A DNA stretch of 64,000 nt from Saccharina japonica (GCA_008828725.1 MEHQ01001158.1:137386-201385); one strand, 5' to 3'; shown: positions 13,501 through 25,890, numbered from the stretch's first letter. Notes: a model not told the origin generated them from the letters alone. Numbers and translations are program-made.

Positions 13501-15579
13501 CGCCGCCCCTCGCCCCCCCCCTCCCGTGCACGAGCGCCTCAGCGCGAGCCTGAGCTTCGGCGACCACCGGGTGGGTGCCGATGCCGAATATTCGCCCCAG
13601 CCCGCGCAGGTTGCCGCCCCCGCCGTCTTGCTGCTGTTGGTCGTGGTGCTGGTGTTGGAGGTCGTCGTCGTCGCCCATTGCGCTGCCTCCGCCCAGGGCG
13701 TCCTCGTCCTCGTCTTGGTCTTCGTCCGAGTCGTCGTCGTGGCACATGTCGTCGTCGTCTGGATCGTCTTCCTCGTGCTCGTGATCGTGGTCGTCTTCTT
13801 GCTCGGGCTCCTGCTCGTGCTCGTGCTCGAGGTCTTCTTGCTCTTGGTCCATCTCCTCGATTTTGCAGCCGCCCCCCAGGTCTCTCCCGTGACTCCCGTA
13901 CAGCTTGTTGCTGTTGCTGTTGTTGTTGTTGTTGTTGTTGTTGTCACCAAGGCTGTTGTTGCCGAGGTGGTGCTGCTGCTGCTGTTGGTGGTAGTGTTGG
14001 TGGTGGTGGTGGCTGCCGTTGCTGCTGCTGCCGCTGCTACCGTTGTTGTTGTTGTTGTTGCTGTTGCTGCTGCTGTTTCCGTTGCTGTACATGTTGTTGT
14101 TGCGGCAGTCGCTGCTGTCCGCCCCCGAGAATTCATCCTTCATGCTGTCCATCCCGCTGCCAGAGCTGTCCGGGTACATACCGGCTTCCCCCAAGAAAGA
14201 CTGCATGCTTCCCCCCAGGCCGGTCATAGATCCTATCCCGGGGAGGGCCCTTCCCCCAGACAATCCTACTCCTTGGGTGCCGATCCCACCCATTCCGCTC
14301 GCAGGAGTTCCTCCAACCATCGCCTGCCCTGGTCCTGCCCCAAGCAGCGGGCTTTGCATCTGAAGGTACATGAATATTTACATTGCGGTGCGGTACGGTT
14401 CGGGTTGAATGATGGAGGTTATTGTGAGGTACTGCTGTAGGTACCTGGTACGTAAGCTTGTTGCGTGCATGTGGGGGGGTATAGTCGAGAGAGATCTATG
14501 GAGCAGGGACGGGTAGATGGTAGCGTGTGGTGGACATCATGGTGACAGAACGCTGGTATTCCTACGTATCGTATGTGTACTGCTGCAGTTGCTGCCCTGT
14601 TGAGTGTTGAGGGTGATCTACGAAATGGGGTGTACGTGGACCCGTAACGATCTACGAGTGAGTACAACTACAACATCTTTACGTACGGAAGGACAGATAA
14701 CGAGTATCTTCACTTTGTCGTGTAGACCTTTTGTTTCAGTGGAAAACAACAGCAGGCCGCAAGAAACTGGAGGAACCAAAAACTAAAAACATCAGGATTA
14801 CGTATTGAGAGACAGATGTTACTGCTGCTGCTGCTGCTGCTGCTGGTGCTGCTGGACTGCTTGCGTTGTCGTTGGGACGACCTCGAGTTCAATTTGTGTG
14901 GATCCGAGTGGGGTGTGGTGCGTGGTACAGGAGGGGGGAAGTCAGGGACATCCATTCAGGTCTGTTTCGGGCAGTTGGGGTCGTGGGCTCCATATCCAGG
15001 TGGTGGGGTGCAAACGTCGCCTGTTCTCTCTCCAGCCTGGCGACATTTTCATCACTCATAAAGGCAATAAAGGCGAAGCTGGAAGTTCTCGAAAACCCTG
15101 GGCGGGGACTATTAGGGCTAGTTACGCTCACGAGCGGCTTCCAGCACTCAAAACAGCTTACGCAAAAGAGAGGAGCTATTCCCCAAGACAATAGTCCTCT
15201 AGCAGTGCTAGCTCTCCTTCTGTTGCTGCGTGCCGTACGTCAATACTTGGCCAGGTCGAAGGTAAACCCAATGAAACCCGTGTACGAGCTGGCCGTACCT
15301 CTCAAAATGACCAAATCGATTTTTAATTCATCCCTGTTCAACATGGCAAATCAGCCCGCGCCGGGCACCACGGCCCGACCCGCTGCCGTGCTCGGCGAGG
15401 TAATCGCCCGAGGTGCGTAACTGTAGAGTGGAGGTGCAAGCTACCTCGCTCATAAAAAACCCTGGTTTGCGTTGCGGCGTTGCACTGACCTGCCCGAGCT
15501 CTCCCCAAGCCTCAAACCCAGCCAGAAACACATCCTCAACTCCGCTCGCAAAGTCGCCCTCGCTTCCCACCCGGTTCAT
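4590..15579 (-). CDS. bZIP transcription factor with PAS-like C-terminus (nine exons)
   Basis: Exons, 5' to 3' on the minus strand: 15490-15579, 13346-14359, 8879-8971, 7602-7730, 7246-7352, 6454-6843, 5635-5892, 5194-5358 and 4590-4876. Junctions are GT-AG and in phase if exon 8 is read from the other copy (1307-1452), giving 837 aa. Exon 2 carries low-complexity Gly, Asn, His/Gln and Asp/Glu tracts, then the basic region with N-x7-R (NREHARNTR) and the first zipper leucine. Exon 3 continues the zipper (VEELVATKEREERQ). Exon 4 has WQSVLDEHFEMRMPITPYR and exon 5 has RVIKGINGVLADTASL, both resembling the conserved middle of stramenopile bZIP-PAS proteins. Exon 9 ends with a PAS-like strand pair (FLRVYPLSG, GVTHFIGVLEVL). 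The first half of a PAS fold is not visible. Likely a nuclear DNA-binding regulator; it is not an aureochrome, since no LOV cysteine motif is seen. Exon 1 is the least certain; the start could instead be the ATG at 14359. Confidence 0.8.
9736..9832. mobile_element. piggyBac-like MITE (TTAA-flanked)
   Basis: The element starts TTAACCCCTTAAG and ends CCTATAAGGGTTAA. Inner arms GGGGACAAA and TTTGTCCCC also pair, so most of the 97 bp folds on itself. A TTAA target with termini beginning CCC is the hallmark of piggyBac transposons. There is no coding capacity, so it is non-autonomous. Confidence 0.7.
12125..12255. mobile_element. piggyBac-like MITE copy
   Basis: It carries the family core (GGAGTGCAGTCCCG, GAGGACAAAACACTTGG) and ends GGGGTTAA. 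The left end is less clear (CCTTAAGGC). Confidence 0.45.
12312..12389. mobile_element. Stowaway-like MITE
   Basis: Terminal repeats CCACTCTGTCCCGAAATA (left) and, on the opposite strand, CCACTCTGCACCGAAATA (right), flanked by TA on both sides. The length of about 78 bp and the TA target fit Tc1/mariner-derived Stowaway elements, whose termini begin CTCCCTCYGTCCC in plants. Confidence 0.65.
13200..13345 (-). repeat. C-rich tract at bZIP exon 2 donor
   Basis: On the minus strand the exon 2 donor reads CAG|GTGGGTGGGTGGG and runs into a GGGT/GGGGT-rich stretch of about 80 bases. It offers several overlapping potential donors. Confidence 0.5.
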
Positions 15580-18500
15580 GTTCCCCAACCCGTCCGTCTC
15601 TCAACCAGTCGGCTCAGCTCTCCTCCGCGGTGCCCAGTGTGTACTGACTGTTCTCCGTGCCGCTCGCGCTGCTGCTCGTTTGTCTTTGGCCTTATCTCGC
15701 AAAATATATATCGAAGACGCCTGACCTCTTGTGGTGTTGCTTGCGGACGTCACCACCACGTTGGACCCTGAGGTGGTTCAGCGGATGTGGCACACAGAAG
15801 GGAAAATCGACATCATGGAACCAATTTAATGCCCGCCCTTCCTTTTCAGCGGTTTTTACGATTTTGGTCGTTAAAAATAAACTGTCAACTGCAAGTCTAT
15901 TCGCACAGGCTTCAAGGCAACTAAGGTTTTGGTCAATCAGAAGAGGGCACAGAACTGCGGAATGCGTCTTCTTCTGTCACCGTACTTTATCCTAGATAAA
16001 TAACTTTGCGGCCGTCCGTGCCTTCTCCGGCCACAGCTGGTCTTTTTTCCGGCCATAGATTTAAAGCTGCAGCAGCAGCTGCACGGCGAGAGCAAGGCGG
16101 TACCGGCGTAGAAGAAGCAAGCACCAGCCAGGCTCGGCGAAACTGTGATTCTTACCCTACTGCTGTGTTATTGGTTGTGTCCCTCGTTAGTTTGTGGCAA
16201 AGCCTGTGTGCTCGATCGTGTGGCCACGTGGACACGCAAAGCGCACGAAGACACAAAGAAGACAGGTCCTGGAACACACGAGCAAGGAATCTTCGTCGTC
16301 CGTGCGTAACGGAATTGATCGTTGTGTCGAACGTTATTTATCTTGAGCTTGCTCCAGACTCGACTACAAAGTCTTCTTGGAGGGAAAACGAGGGTAGCAT
16401 CACATTACACGGGATTACGAGTTGGTGCGTGTGGTTCAACTCTCACACAGGACACAGACAGGTGGTGGGAAACAGGCGACACGACATCCGACATCGATGC
16501 ACCTATCTATGATGTACGCTGTACGGCATCATGTGTACGATACCACGATATTCCCAAGGACTATGTACGAGTATGACGAGTATTTTAGTCGGTCCTGTTC
16601 TTGGTAAAGACGATATTGGAGTAATTGGGCATGCTATAGTAATTCGTAGTCGTTTTGTCGTTTTTACTTTTCTTCGCTTTTATGCGGCGGTTTAGGTTTT
16701 TTATGGGCAAGCAAGCTGACGATGGAGTTGATGTTCATCATCCAAAAGTGTTCAGACTTTTCGTGCAGCTGCTACATGGGCAACGACCATCAGGAGCCAT
16801 CAGGCTGCCCGCGTGGCGCTATCATGCTATCATACGCACCGCGTACTACGAACACTGCTACTCAGTACTTGTTTGCTGCGTACTGCGCGCGAACGAAGAT
16901 GCACACATACGTCGTATACATATCATACGTGAATCGTCGTTTGATGAGTTGCCCCTTGACCGGCCGCCCGTACACTAAAACTAGTATATTACGGCTACAG
17001 AGCCCTTGACACACCCAGAAAGACTAAGACTTACATAAATAGTAACGGTCTCCTGCATACACTTCGAGTATATCTTTGCGTACAGAGGAATAATAATAGA
17101 ATGCGCTCGTCTGGTCACCGACAACAAAACAGCCCATCCATAAAAAAAGAACACAGAGCAATCCAATGCTGCTGCGAAATAATAGCAGCCAGCCATCAAA
17201 CATTGTGTCTCTGGTGTGTGTGGTACTATATGAAAAAAAGGGGCTTGATCGATACCCCCCCCCCAACCCCCCCATTAATATACTCGTAGATCAGCAGCGT
17301 ATTATCTACAAGTAGTCGCAAGCCAAAAATACCGACACTAATAAATAATGTACTACCATCGTAGCTGTAGCGGCAAAACCGGTACTACTATGCTCCGCAC
17401 ACTGCTGTACCACACCACACACAGTGTCACACCCTTTTATTCCCCACAATTCAATTATTGACGCATACAATATTGTGGCTTAAAATTGGGACACGCAGCA
17501 GCAGCAGCAGCAGCAGTAAAAGTGTATAGTACGAGGTATAACAGCACACAACAGCAGTAGTAGTAGTAGAGTGTGGTTCCTCTTTCTCTAAGTGCCGGTA
17601 TATGCGCAAAAAAGCAAAAAGTACCGGCAATATAGCGGCACAACCGGCGCTATTATACTATACTACACTACTCCGCACACCACCACTGTGCACACTGATG
17701 ACTGCCGAATCCCATCTGCCAAAAACGATTGTGGGGCACCGGCACTATATATTCAACCGGCACTATAATACCTGCTATATATCTATGTTCCCCTTCTAAT
17801 ATTAAGAAACAGGTCCAACTGTGACTTTTGTCCCATACCGGGTATACCCACCACACACACTAAAACTGCTGTCTGTGTGTGGTGTACAGCAGCAGTGTAC
17901 AGCAGCAGTGTACAGCAGCAGTGTACAGCAGCAGTGTACAGCAGCAGTGTACAGCAGGTACGCGTCAAACCGTTACGTCCCCAAATCAAACATCTCGCCG
18001 TTCAGACCGGGGGAGGAGAGTGTTACATACAAGGATTTTACCCTGGGCTGTGGGTAATCGATCGTTATTTTACCCCCCCCTCGTATAACTCAGTTTGTAC
18101 TGTAGTATTATAATACAGTAACTGTAGGTAACACCTTCACATACATGTGCATGTGTGTGGTGCGTGCGGTGTCTCCGCGTGCTATTCTCTTATTGCACTG
18201 TATGTATACGTAAGCACAACACACAGCAGTATACACTGTTACACTAATTCCTAGTAGTTTTTGCCCCAAAACGTGGGTAGAGCCCCAAGGGGGGTTACCA
18301 AAAGTACACCGACCGATAAAATCGCTATTATTTGTTATTATTGATACTTAATAGTGCTACAGGACAGGATGAGCGTAATCAACGTTGAAGGTGATCATGC
18401 TATATGCACATTGTCGCAAGCCAAAAAAAGAAATAATAATAATAATAATACTATTAAAAGTGTAAAAAATAAAAGTAACAACCACATCGATCAACCATCA

Positions 18501-19179
18501 ACAGCAACTACAACATGGTTGTTACAGCACAACAATTAGCAACATCAACATAAGAATTGCACGTATGATACATTATGTTTGCCTCTGTCATGAACACTTT
18601 TTGTCCCGTAACTTGACTTTTATGCGGTTTCCCCTAAGTGAGAACGAAACATACTGTATGTATTAATACTATCAATTATCAATATGTATTAATACTACCC
18701 TCGGGTACCCCCGTAGAGTTATATTATAGTGAAAGAAGCGTAACGATAGCCAGCCGTCGACGAAAAACTGAGATATTTTTTTTCAGCCAATCGCCCGCAA
18801 TAATATTACAAAAAAAACGGGTTTATTATACTCAATCTGAATGAATGCTTTCTTTGCAAATATACATTTCGTGTTTCATGCCAGGTACCTGGTATGTATT
18901 ATACCAACATTTGTTTTTTCGTTGTTCATATTTCCCTTCTTTGGCATGTATCTTACCGATTTTGTTTTGTTGCCTTCATAATTTCCAAAAGTCTGGTGAC
19001 TGCTTGCTGTGTTGTTACTGTATGGAATAGAAACATACTCGTACTACGCAAGAGAGGTGCGTGCGTGACTGTCCCCCGACTTCCCGGCGGAGTCTTTGAA
19101 GGATCGATCGCAAAACGCGTACATGTGCAGGGGGTGCTGCATCATGCGCCCCCCTTCCACCCTGTAATACAACGCCTCC
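15580..19179. other. intergenic stretch upstream of the bZIP gene
   Basis: No coding segment with credible splice signals was found. Contents include a 13-bp tandem repeat (17879-17955), a piggyBac-MITE-like fragment at 18243-18300, a CAG/CTG run near 17,490 and short AT-rich repeats. A 168-codon open frame at 16006-16512 has no recognisable features. Confidence 0.4.
17879..17955. repeat. 13-bp tandem repeat (GTGTACAGCAGCA)
   Basis: About six near-perfect copies of GTGTACAGCAGCA in a row. Confidence 0.85.
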
Positions 19180-19498
19180 TTTTTTTTTTGTCCATCCCAT
19201 TTACTATCTTCGCACTTCCGTCTTTCTCCCTCCCTAGTCGTAACTCAGATCCGGGGTCACAAAGTAGGCTCCTGTCCCTCCTCCCCCACTACGGTTCTTG
19301 CCTTGCATTTTTATCGCGAGAAGATTTCAGCACTTTCTTCCCTCGTCAACTCTCGTCGAATTTTGCTTACCCACGCTATAATATGCGCTCTCGACAGACG
19401 GTGTCATTTGAGAATAAAAACCTCCATGGGGAGAATCGAACTCTCGACATCCGGGCCTACAGGCTTCGTGGCTACCAGTTAGACCACCGGGGCGACCG
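19180..19498 (-). mobile_element. tRNA-derived SINE, copy 1
   Basis: Read on the minus strand, it starts with a tRNA-like head. The A box is TGGTCTAACTGG and the B box is AGTTCGATTCT, correctly spaced and followed by a four-of-five pair T stem. A unique body of about 230 bases follows, ending in GGGATGGACAAAAAAAAA. Head, body and A-tail together define a SINE. Acceptor-stem pairing is lost and no target-site duplication is clear. Confidence 0.7.
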
Positions 19499-19814
19499 GC
19501 TTGGGCCTCGACAGCGCTGAGTAGTAGGGGGAGAGTGCCTCTGACAAGATGGGCCATACAGGGGTTCAAAACGCCTCGAACACAGGTATTTGCCGCACTG
19601 CCTCTTTTTACAGTGGCGGCGGTGGCACCGCCGGAGGGATCGGCTCCAGTGCTGGGGAGCGAACAGTTAGCAGGGGGCGCCCCCCCCCAATGGAGCAGGG
19701 AGGGGGGTACGGCCCGTGGAGAGCCATATGATATGCGCACACCGGACAGATCACCGATCGCCACTTCCGTAATGATCTACAGCTCTTTCAGCGCAGACCC
19801 ATAAGTTATCTGAT

Positions 19815-20030
19815 ACCAGTATATGTGATCTTCTAGATCAGATCTTCTACTGTAGATCAGATCTTTTAGATCAGATCTTCTAGACAGATCATGTTCTCGG
19901 GTGGAAGCCGTACAACCTGCATGGTGAATGATCTGATCTGTGCGATCTTCTAGATCAGATCTTCTAGATAGATCATCGTGTTCTCGGGTGGAAACCGTGC
20001 AATCTGCATGAATGATCTGCATGATGTTTC
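19815..20030. repeat. GATCTTCTAGATC palindromic repeats with a duplicated 45-bp segment
   Basis: Several overlapping copies of AGATCAGATCTTCTAGA flank a duplicated segment (GTTCTCGGGTGGAA... about 19,890 and 19,980). A related segment (TTTCCGGGTGGGGACC) lies at 43,345-43,395. Confidence 0.6.
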
Positions 20031-20411
20031 CTGGACTGAATGTATACTATAAAGATCTTGCACAAAAAACTAATATCTTAACGGCAGGTTATAAGATCCA
20101 GGTGGTCTACCGTAGATCGTGGTCTGTTCGAGGTGTGGAGCCATGGGAGGCGCCTCAGATCACCGGGGACAGGGATAATACCTCTCCAGCATCCCCAGAA
20201 CGCCCGGGGATCCACCCCCCGCACCCGCCCCACCGTCGCCTCCTGTAACACCTCCTACTTGCTGGAACTACAGCGACTACGCACACCTACGGGTGCGAGA
20301 GGGAGGTGAACCGGCCTGAAGCGGTAAACGAGGTCGGTCGAGCGGATCGAAGAGAAGGCGTTACGAACAACCAGTGTTGGCAGACGGTTTGGCACGAATC
20401 GGGAGAGGGGG

Positions 20412-20482
20412 GGGGGGCGTACTCATCTGTTTCTTGCCTTAGACATTTCACCATTGACCACGCATCCCTTTCGAGACGGGGG
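20412..20482 (+). repeat. dispersed repeat R2, copy 1
   Basis: It contains CTTGCCTTAGACATTTCACC and ACCACGCATCCCTTTCGAG, also found at 34,473-34,540 and again, diverged, at 34,553-34,597. Confidence 0.6.
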
Positions 20483-20849
20483 GGGGGGGGGCCCCGGGGG
20501 GTGGGGGGGGGGGGGGGGGGGGAGCCCTGTGTGTGGTGTGCGCGGCGAAGGGTAGGCGTGCGTGGGTGCTTGCATACGAGCACAAGTCGGGGCCTTAGAC
20601 ACAAGCGGCGTTTCCACCTCAACTATTAACAGGGACCAAAAACACCTGACAGGGCTGGGGGTGAAAAATCTCATTGAAATAACCCCCCGAGTGCTGGCTA
20701 AATCCTCTCACCACCAGCCTCTATACTTTGTCTTCACAATTTTACCGTTCTCATCTAAGACCCACGTGAACAAGCCATTGGGCGACGGGGAAGTGCTTCG
20801 CCCTCAGCCCCTGACTAAAGGGAGAACGGTATTGCAGAGAGCGAGCCTC

Positions 20850-20853
20850 GGAG

Positions 20854-20890
<37 letters not shown>
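20850..20890. repeat. poly-G tract
   Basis: About 31 consecutive G. Similar long G or C runs occur at 1561, 5471, 20478, 31968, 43508, 51550, 59131 and 59616. Confidence 0.8.
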
Positions 20891-20944
20891 GGGCGGAAAC
20901 CCAGGGAGAGCGGAGAGCCAAAGGCGAAACGGAGAGTAGGTTTG

Positions 20945-22035
20945 CGGGAAACGGGGGGGGGGGTCTACGTCACCGATATGCGCGGCACCAGCTGGAGCTG
21001 GAGGGTTTCCCACGAGATCGGGCGGGACGTCTCGGAAAGGGACGCGACCCAGCGCCTTCCTCGCGGCATCCCACAGACGACTTCAGCTCCAACAAGGGCC
21101 TCGAGCAGTGCGGTTGTCATGTGAAAACGGGCATCACGTGCGACACGCGCGTTGTGGTGGTGGAGGCCTTCGCTAGGCGCGCGGCACCGGCACCTGCTCT
21201 GCTTCCCAGTATCCGGTTACAGAGTCCGGCACACAAGACGGGACGCATTGGAGACGGCGGTTTAAGCGGTCCCAGGAAATCTCAAACCAGACACACGGAG
21301 GGGGGAGGGGGGAGGGGGGATCACAGACGACGCAGACCGGAAAAGGCGAAGGCTTCGGTACAGACGGGACCGAGATAACCTGGGGCTGGGGGCACCACTC
21401 GACGCCGTTTCCCTGGAACATCTGCAGCCAACCTTCGCAACCGGGGAGAAAGTACAGCCGCAGCTGGCTGGTGCATGCACGCGGGTCTGAACAACTTCCA
21501 GGGCGCTGCCCAAGAGCGGCTTGGCTCGCTCAACGATATCTATTCTATCGCCTTTTTGTTTCTGTGACTCTGTAACTTTTCTAGAACCCGTCTTGCACGC
21601 TCTACCAGTTATTGCCATTACTATTGTTCGCGAAAAAGAAATCGCGTGCTGAGCATCCCTAACCGCGCCTTGAGAGGGCACCGGCCGAACAGGGGCTTGG
21701 TGACGCCGAACTCGCCCTCCCCTGCGGGCAGTCAAGCTGTGGTGTTATTCTGCCGGCCCTACTGTACTCGACGGATGGCCACACCAAGGGGCCAAGGGGC
21801 GACATAATTTCGCGTTAGTCTAGAGCGGTGGACGCGTGCTGTTTGCCTTCTAGGGGTAACACCTAATTTTTTCGAGGCTCCTCACTTGGTTATAGTGTAG
21901 GAGCTTTTTGACCTCCCCCCAAAACTGATTTTTAGAAAAGGTTAAAAGTGTACCCCGATGAACCATCTCAAAGCCTGGGTAAAAATCACGAACAATAAAT
22001 TGTGGAACACTTATGGTATTCCAACGATGTTGGCT
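20945..22035. other. GC-rich stretch with exon-like minus-strand segments, unresolved
   Basis: Two minus-strand segments look partly coding. One lies at about 21,190-21,290 (SWDRLNRRLQCVP, SVTGYWEAEQ then a GTGCCG donor). The other lies at about 20,970-21,120 (MTTALLEALVGAEVVCG, WETLQLQLVPRIS). Neither can be joined into a phased model, and no family is recognised. The rest shows only G-rich simple sequence. Confidence 0.25.
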
Positions 22036-22387
22036 TAAGGTGTTCCTTAGTCCACGGTATGGATAGATAGATAAGCCGGAAGCCTTCTCTCAGAAGGTAC
22101 GTCGGCGCTGGAGGGACTCCTTGTCGATATATATTGGGACGAGATCAAGCAGATCGAGGAGTGCGTCGGTGTGCAAACACGACGACATGAAGTGATACGC
22201 CTCTCGATACTGCTGTTTGTAACGCCAATTGGCAAATGCCTAAAAATAGGTGGAACTCCCTACGTCCTTGCATAAAGCAATACTGCTGCACACATATGCA
22301 ATGCTGCACACGAGTATAACTAACAGCCCCCCCCTACTCGGTGCTCAGCACGAAAGTAAATCACTACAAACATTTTAACAGAAAACG

Positions 22388-23830
22388 TTAAATCTCAAAA
22401 TCCTCGCAGCAAGTTCCAGACCTTAACACATGACTCAAATTCATCAAGAAGTCACGGTGGAACTCAAATGAATCCTTACTAAAGGGCTTCGTCAGGAAAT
22501 CAGCATGCTGGTATTCCGACGCTACATGGATGACCACAATATCCCCGTTAAAAACCAATTCACTCAAATGATGGTGACGCACGTCGATATGCTTCGAATT
22601 CGAGTTCGTCATGGGGTTTTGTGCCAACTGTACTGCACTTTGGTTGTCCTCAAAAACCTTCATGCATGGTACGCCACGAGCAGGCAAAATAAAACACCAC
22701 ACGTGCCTCATGAAAATAGCCTCCTTGACACACTCAGACATGGCCACGTATTCGTCCTCCGTGATGGAAAGCGTGACGCATTTCTGCGTCCTAGAAAACC
22801 AGCTTACTGCTGCGCCTCCACACATTACTACTCCACCAGACACTGACCTCCGATCGGTTGCCTTACTGGCATAACCCGCATCGGCAAATACCTCTAAATC
22901 AAATCCAGAACCCCGGTGATAAGAAATACCAAGATCACTCGTGGTTCTCAAGTACTTCAAAATAGTCACAGCTGCCGCCCAGTGCACAGATTTAGGTGCA
23001 TGGGCATACCTGGCTACCGCTCTTACGGCATTTGAGATGTCGGGTCTAGTCTGGTTCGCAAGCCACATCACGCTACCTACTACCTCGCGAAACGGCCAGT
23101 CACCTTCAGACTCATCCTTCTCGAATTCTTCAAGTTTCAGACCAACCACAGCCGGAATCGTCCGGTTAGAGACAATACCGAACTTCTCCACGATCTTATC
23201 GGTGAAAGCCTTCTGTGAAATAGTCAGCAAACCTTTTTCCTTATCCCTGGAAAAATGACATCCTGCATACCAGGGAAGTTCACCAAGGTTATTGATAGGA
23301 ACCAGTTTATTCAAGTCCTCACAAAAGCGGTCACACCTACTTTTGCGTCCAACTGTGAACATGTCATCTACGTGTACGACGGCAATAACAGATACATAAC
23401 CATTTCCAATCAATCGTAAAACACATGCATCGGCAGCGCACTGCTCAAACCCAAGAGTCTTCATGCGGGAGAGCAAATGACTGTGCCACGAACGCGATGC
23501 TTGCTTGAGACCATAAAGACTGCGGTTCAATCGTACTACCTTACCAGACATGTTACCGCAGCCCTGTGGCAAACGTAGAAAAACATCCTCTTCAAGATTC
23601 GACTGAACAAAAGCTTGCTCGGCATCGAAATGGCATAGATCCAAATTCAATTCACACGCTGTGGCAGCCAGCAAACGAATGCAAGCCGCGGCAGGTGTTG
23701 GGGCAAATGTCTCAAAGTAATCAATACCTTCACGCTGACTAAAGCCTCTTGCTACTAGTCTTGCCTTTGCCTTGGTCACACTTCCATGCTCGTCAGTCTT
23801 CCAGGTAAGGACCCATTTAGCGGATATCAC
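22388..23830 (-). pseudogene. copia reverse transcriptase-RNase H
   Basis: The open frame covers the RT fingers (AKWVLTWK, KARLVARGF), the LDLCHFDAEQAFVQ motif, RSLYGLKQASRSWH, the catalytic VDD box (VVHVDDMF) and the copia RNase H (ADAGYASKATDRRSVSG, EDEYVAMSE, DNQSAVQLAQNP, KHIDVRHHHL). The catalytic residues are present, so this portion is recent. The frame continues upstream but is cut by one TAG at 23849-23851. It therefore cannot make an intact polyprotein as sequenced. Confidence 0.85.
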
Positions 23831-24222
23831 ATTCGCGCCTCTTGGTTGCTAAGCCTCGCCGAAAGTCCCCGCGTCACACAGACCGATATACTCTTTCGCC
23901 ATCGCCTCGTGCCAGGTTTCCCTGAACTCGGATGCATTTGCGTCGGCGAACGAGGTTGGCGCTGACAGCTCGCTCGCCGGGCACGTCGGCAATTTCGCGA
24001 GAGGTTGGCTGGGCGGGCGTTGCTCCACGAACGCCTGCGCCATGTCGTTCTGGTTCGTCAGCATCGACAACAGACCCCTTTTATGGGCTCTGCTCTGCGC
24101 TCTTGTCCGCCCTGGTTGCAGTTCGTCGCCGTCTCCCGGCCCGGACAGGTGGTTGCCCAGCTGGCGAGTAACGCGATACGGTGATAGCGGTGGCGATGAC
24201 GCCGGCGATGACGCCGGCGACG

Positions 24223-24438
24223 NNNNNNNNNNNNNNNNNNNNNNNNNNNNNNNNNNNNNNNNNNNNNNNNNNNNNNNNNNNNNNNNNNNNNNNNNNNNNN
24301 NNNNNNNNNNNNNNNNNNNNNNNNNNNNNNNNNNNNNNNNNNNNNNNNNNNNNNNNNNNNNNNNNNNNNNNNNNNNNNNNNNNNNNNNNNNNNNNNNNNN
24401 NNNNNNNNNNNNNNNNNNNNNNNNNNNNNNNNNNNNNN
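24223..24438. other. sequencing gap (216 N)
   Basis: A run of N within the copia integrase-RT linker. It is bordered on the right by a long C run and on the left by a GACGCCGGC direct repeat. Confidence 0.95.
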
Positions 24439-25557
24439 CGCCCCCCCCCCCCCCCCCCCGGCCGGCTCGGGCAGCGTAAATGGCTCCCGAGGGTGAGCCC
24501 ACGTCACGTCGCGTGTATACACGACCGCACCGGACGGGAGCTTGACCTTGAAGGAAGATGGCGGGTGATTACTGCCGCCATTGAGGTAAAAGCATATATC
24601 AGCTTTAGGCGCTGCCTTGCTATCGCGGCGAACGCGGCAGTAGCCGGGCTTCAGAAATGGCAGCATCGATAGCGGCGGCGCCTCGCCATAGAATCGGCTC
24701 CACGGCGATGCACGGCCCGGGTTAGCTTCCGTGGCGGATCGGTTTAGCGCGTCATCGGCCCAGAAGCACGCTTCGGCCCACAAAGATGCAGTTGCCGGCG
24801 TTTGAACGTCGGGAAAAAAGCGCGGCGCCTCTAGACAGGCGGCTTGCGCGGCTTCCCGGACGATCGCCAGGCCCCTCTCCACGACACCGTTCAACTGCGG
24901 CGTGTCCGGCGTTGTGAACTCTTGCAGGATGCCGCGTTCTTCGCACAGTTCCCTAAACGCTCCACCACTGAACTCGCCCCCACCGTCAGAACGGACGCAC
25001 TCGACAACCGATGGTTTAGTGCTGTCACGAATATCGTTCAAGAAACGCTTAAATGTCGCACCGGTGTCAGACTTGTTCTTGATGAAGTAGGTCCAACCAA
25101 AGCGCGAGAAGTCGTCCTTAATGAGCATGATATATGATGCACCACCGACGGACTGGGTAGGCTTAGGTCCGGACAGGTCGACGAACACCCGCTGCAAAGG
25201 GCGCTCCGAGCGGCAGAGAGTGGTCTTTCGAAGGGGCTGGCGTTTCCCCTTAGCCATCGAACATCCCCCACAAGGCCGAAATTTTCCAGTCAACTGAAAA
25301 CCTAGTTGCCTAGCAGTCTCATACAAAATTCCCGGATGGGCGTGCGCACATGATACATGCATGTCATTAATATCCATAGATTTAATGCGCACGGGCATTG
25401 TAGCGGGGGCAATGGTGGCGGCGGCAATCGGGGGTAGTCCTACCGCACCCGATTCGACAGGCGCTAGACCGGACTGCTGGTGATTCTTGTGCATCTTACG
25501 AGTGGCAGGCAGCTGGCTACCAACGTCATTGCGCGGAAAAACTAATCGCCCGGGCAT
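24439..25557 (-). pseudogene. copia integrase
   Basis: The frame shows the zinc-binding HHCC region in degenerate form (HAHPG, CGGCSMAKGK) and the integrase core. Core motifs are DLSGPKP (first Asp), YIMLIKDDFSRFGWTYF, VRSDGGGEFSGGAFRE (second Asp) and TPQLNGVVERG (catalytic Glu). Downstream is the copia signature FYGEAPPLSMLPFLKPGY. It ends in Gly codons from a poly-C run at the N gap. Family knowledge says it inserts element cDNA. Confidence 0.8.
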
Positions 25558-25890
25558 CGCATGGACCCCCAGCTGGGTCTATAACCGCGGCCTGTTGCTC
25601 CCCTACAGCATGTAGAGAAAACAAATTGAGCCCAAGGCCAGGAACATGCGCCACGTTATTTAACGTGACCACCACGTCTCCAATGCTATGAAGAACTAAA
25701 TATAATTTTCCATAACAAGCAATGGGCAACATCGTGAGGCCACCCATTAGCACCCTGTCATTATCTACAGGGGGGGGGGGGGCAGTCGTACATACCCGCA
25801 CCATCAGCGGTCATATGCATAGTACTGCTGCTGTCACTAATCCAAACCTCGCGACCGTCATCAGTACGAGAAAAAACTGTTTGTCCGGTC
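25526..25890 (-). pseudogene. copia aspartic protease remnant
   Basis: A protease-like segment, EVWISDSSSTMHMTADGAG, lies at about 25,800-25,862. DSS replaces the catalytic DSG/DTG. It continues after a long C run in another frame to VVVTLNNVAHVPGLGLNLFS, the usual copia protease end. The C run and a second shift near 25,560 separate it from integrase. Probably inactive. Confidence 0.6.

Noticed and set aside
13400-14440. 346-codon plus-strand open frame rich in Val/Leu
   Set aside because: It is the antisense shadow of the Asn/Gln/Asp tracts in bZIP exon 2.
19420-19498. Functional tRNA gene
   Set aside because: A and B boxes and most of the T stem are present, but the acceptor stem does not pair and no clean anticodon arm forms. 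It is a SINE head.
19375-19520. Open frames encoding HGENRTLDIRAYR, repeated at 26,990
   Set aside because: They lie inside the SINE tRNA-like head and are shared only because the repeat is shared.
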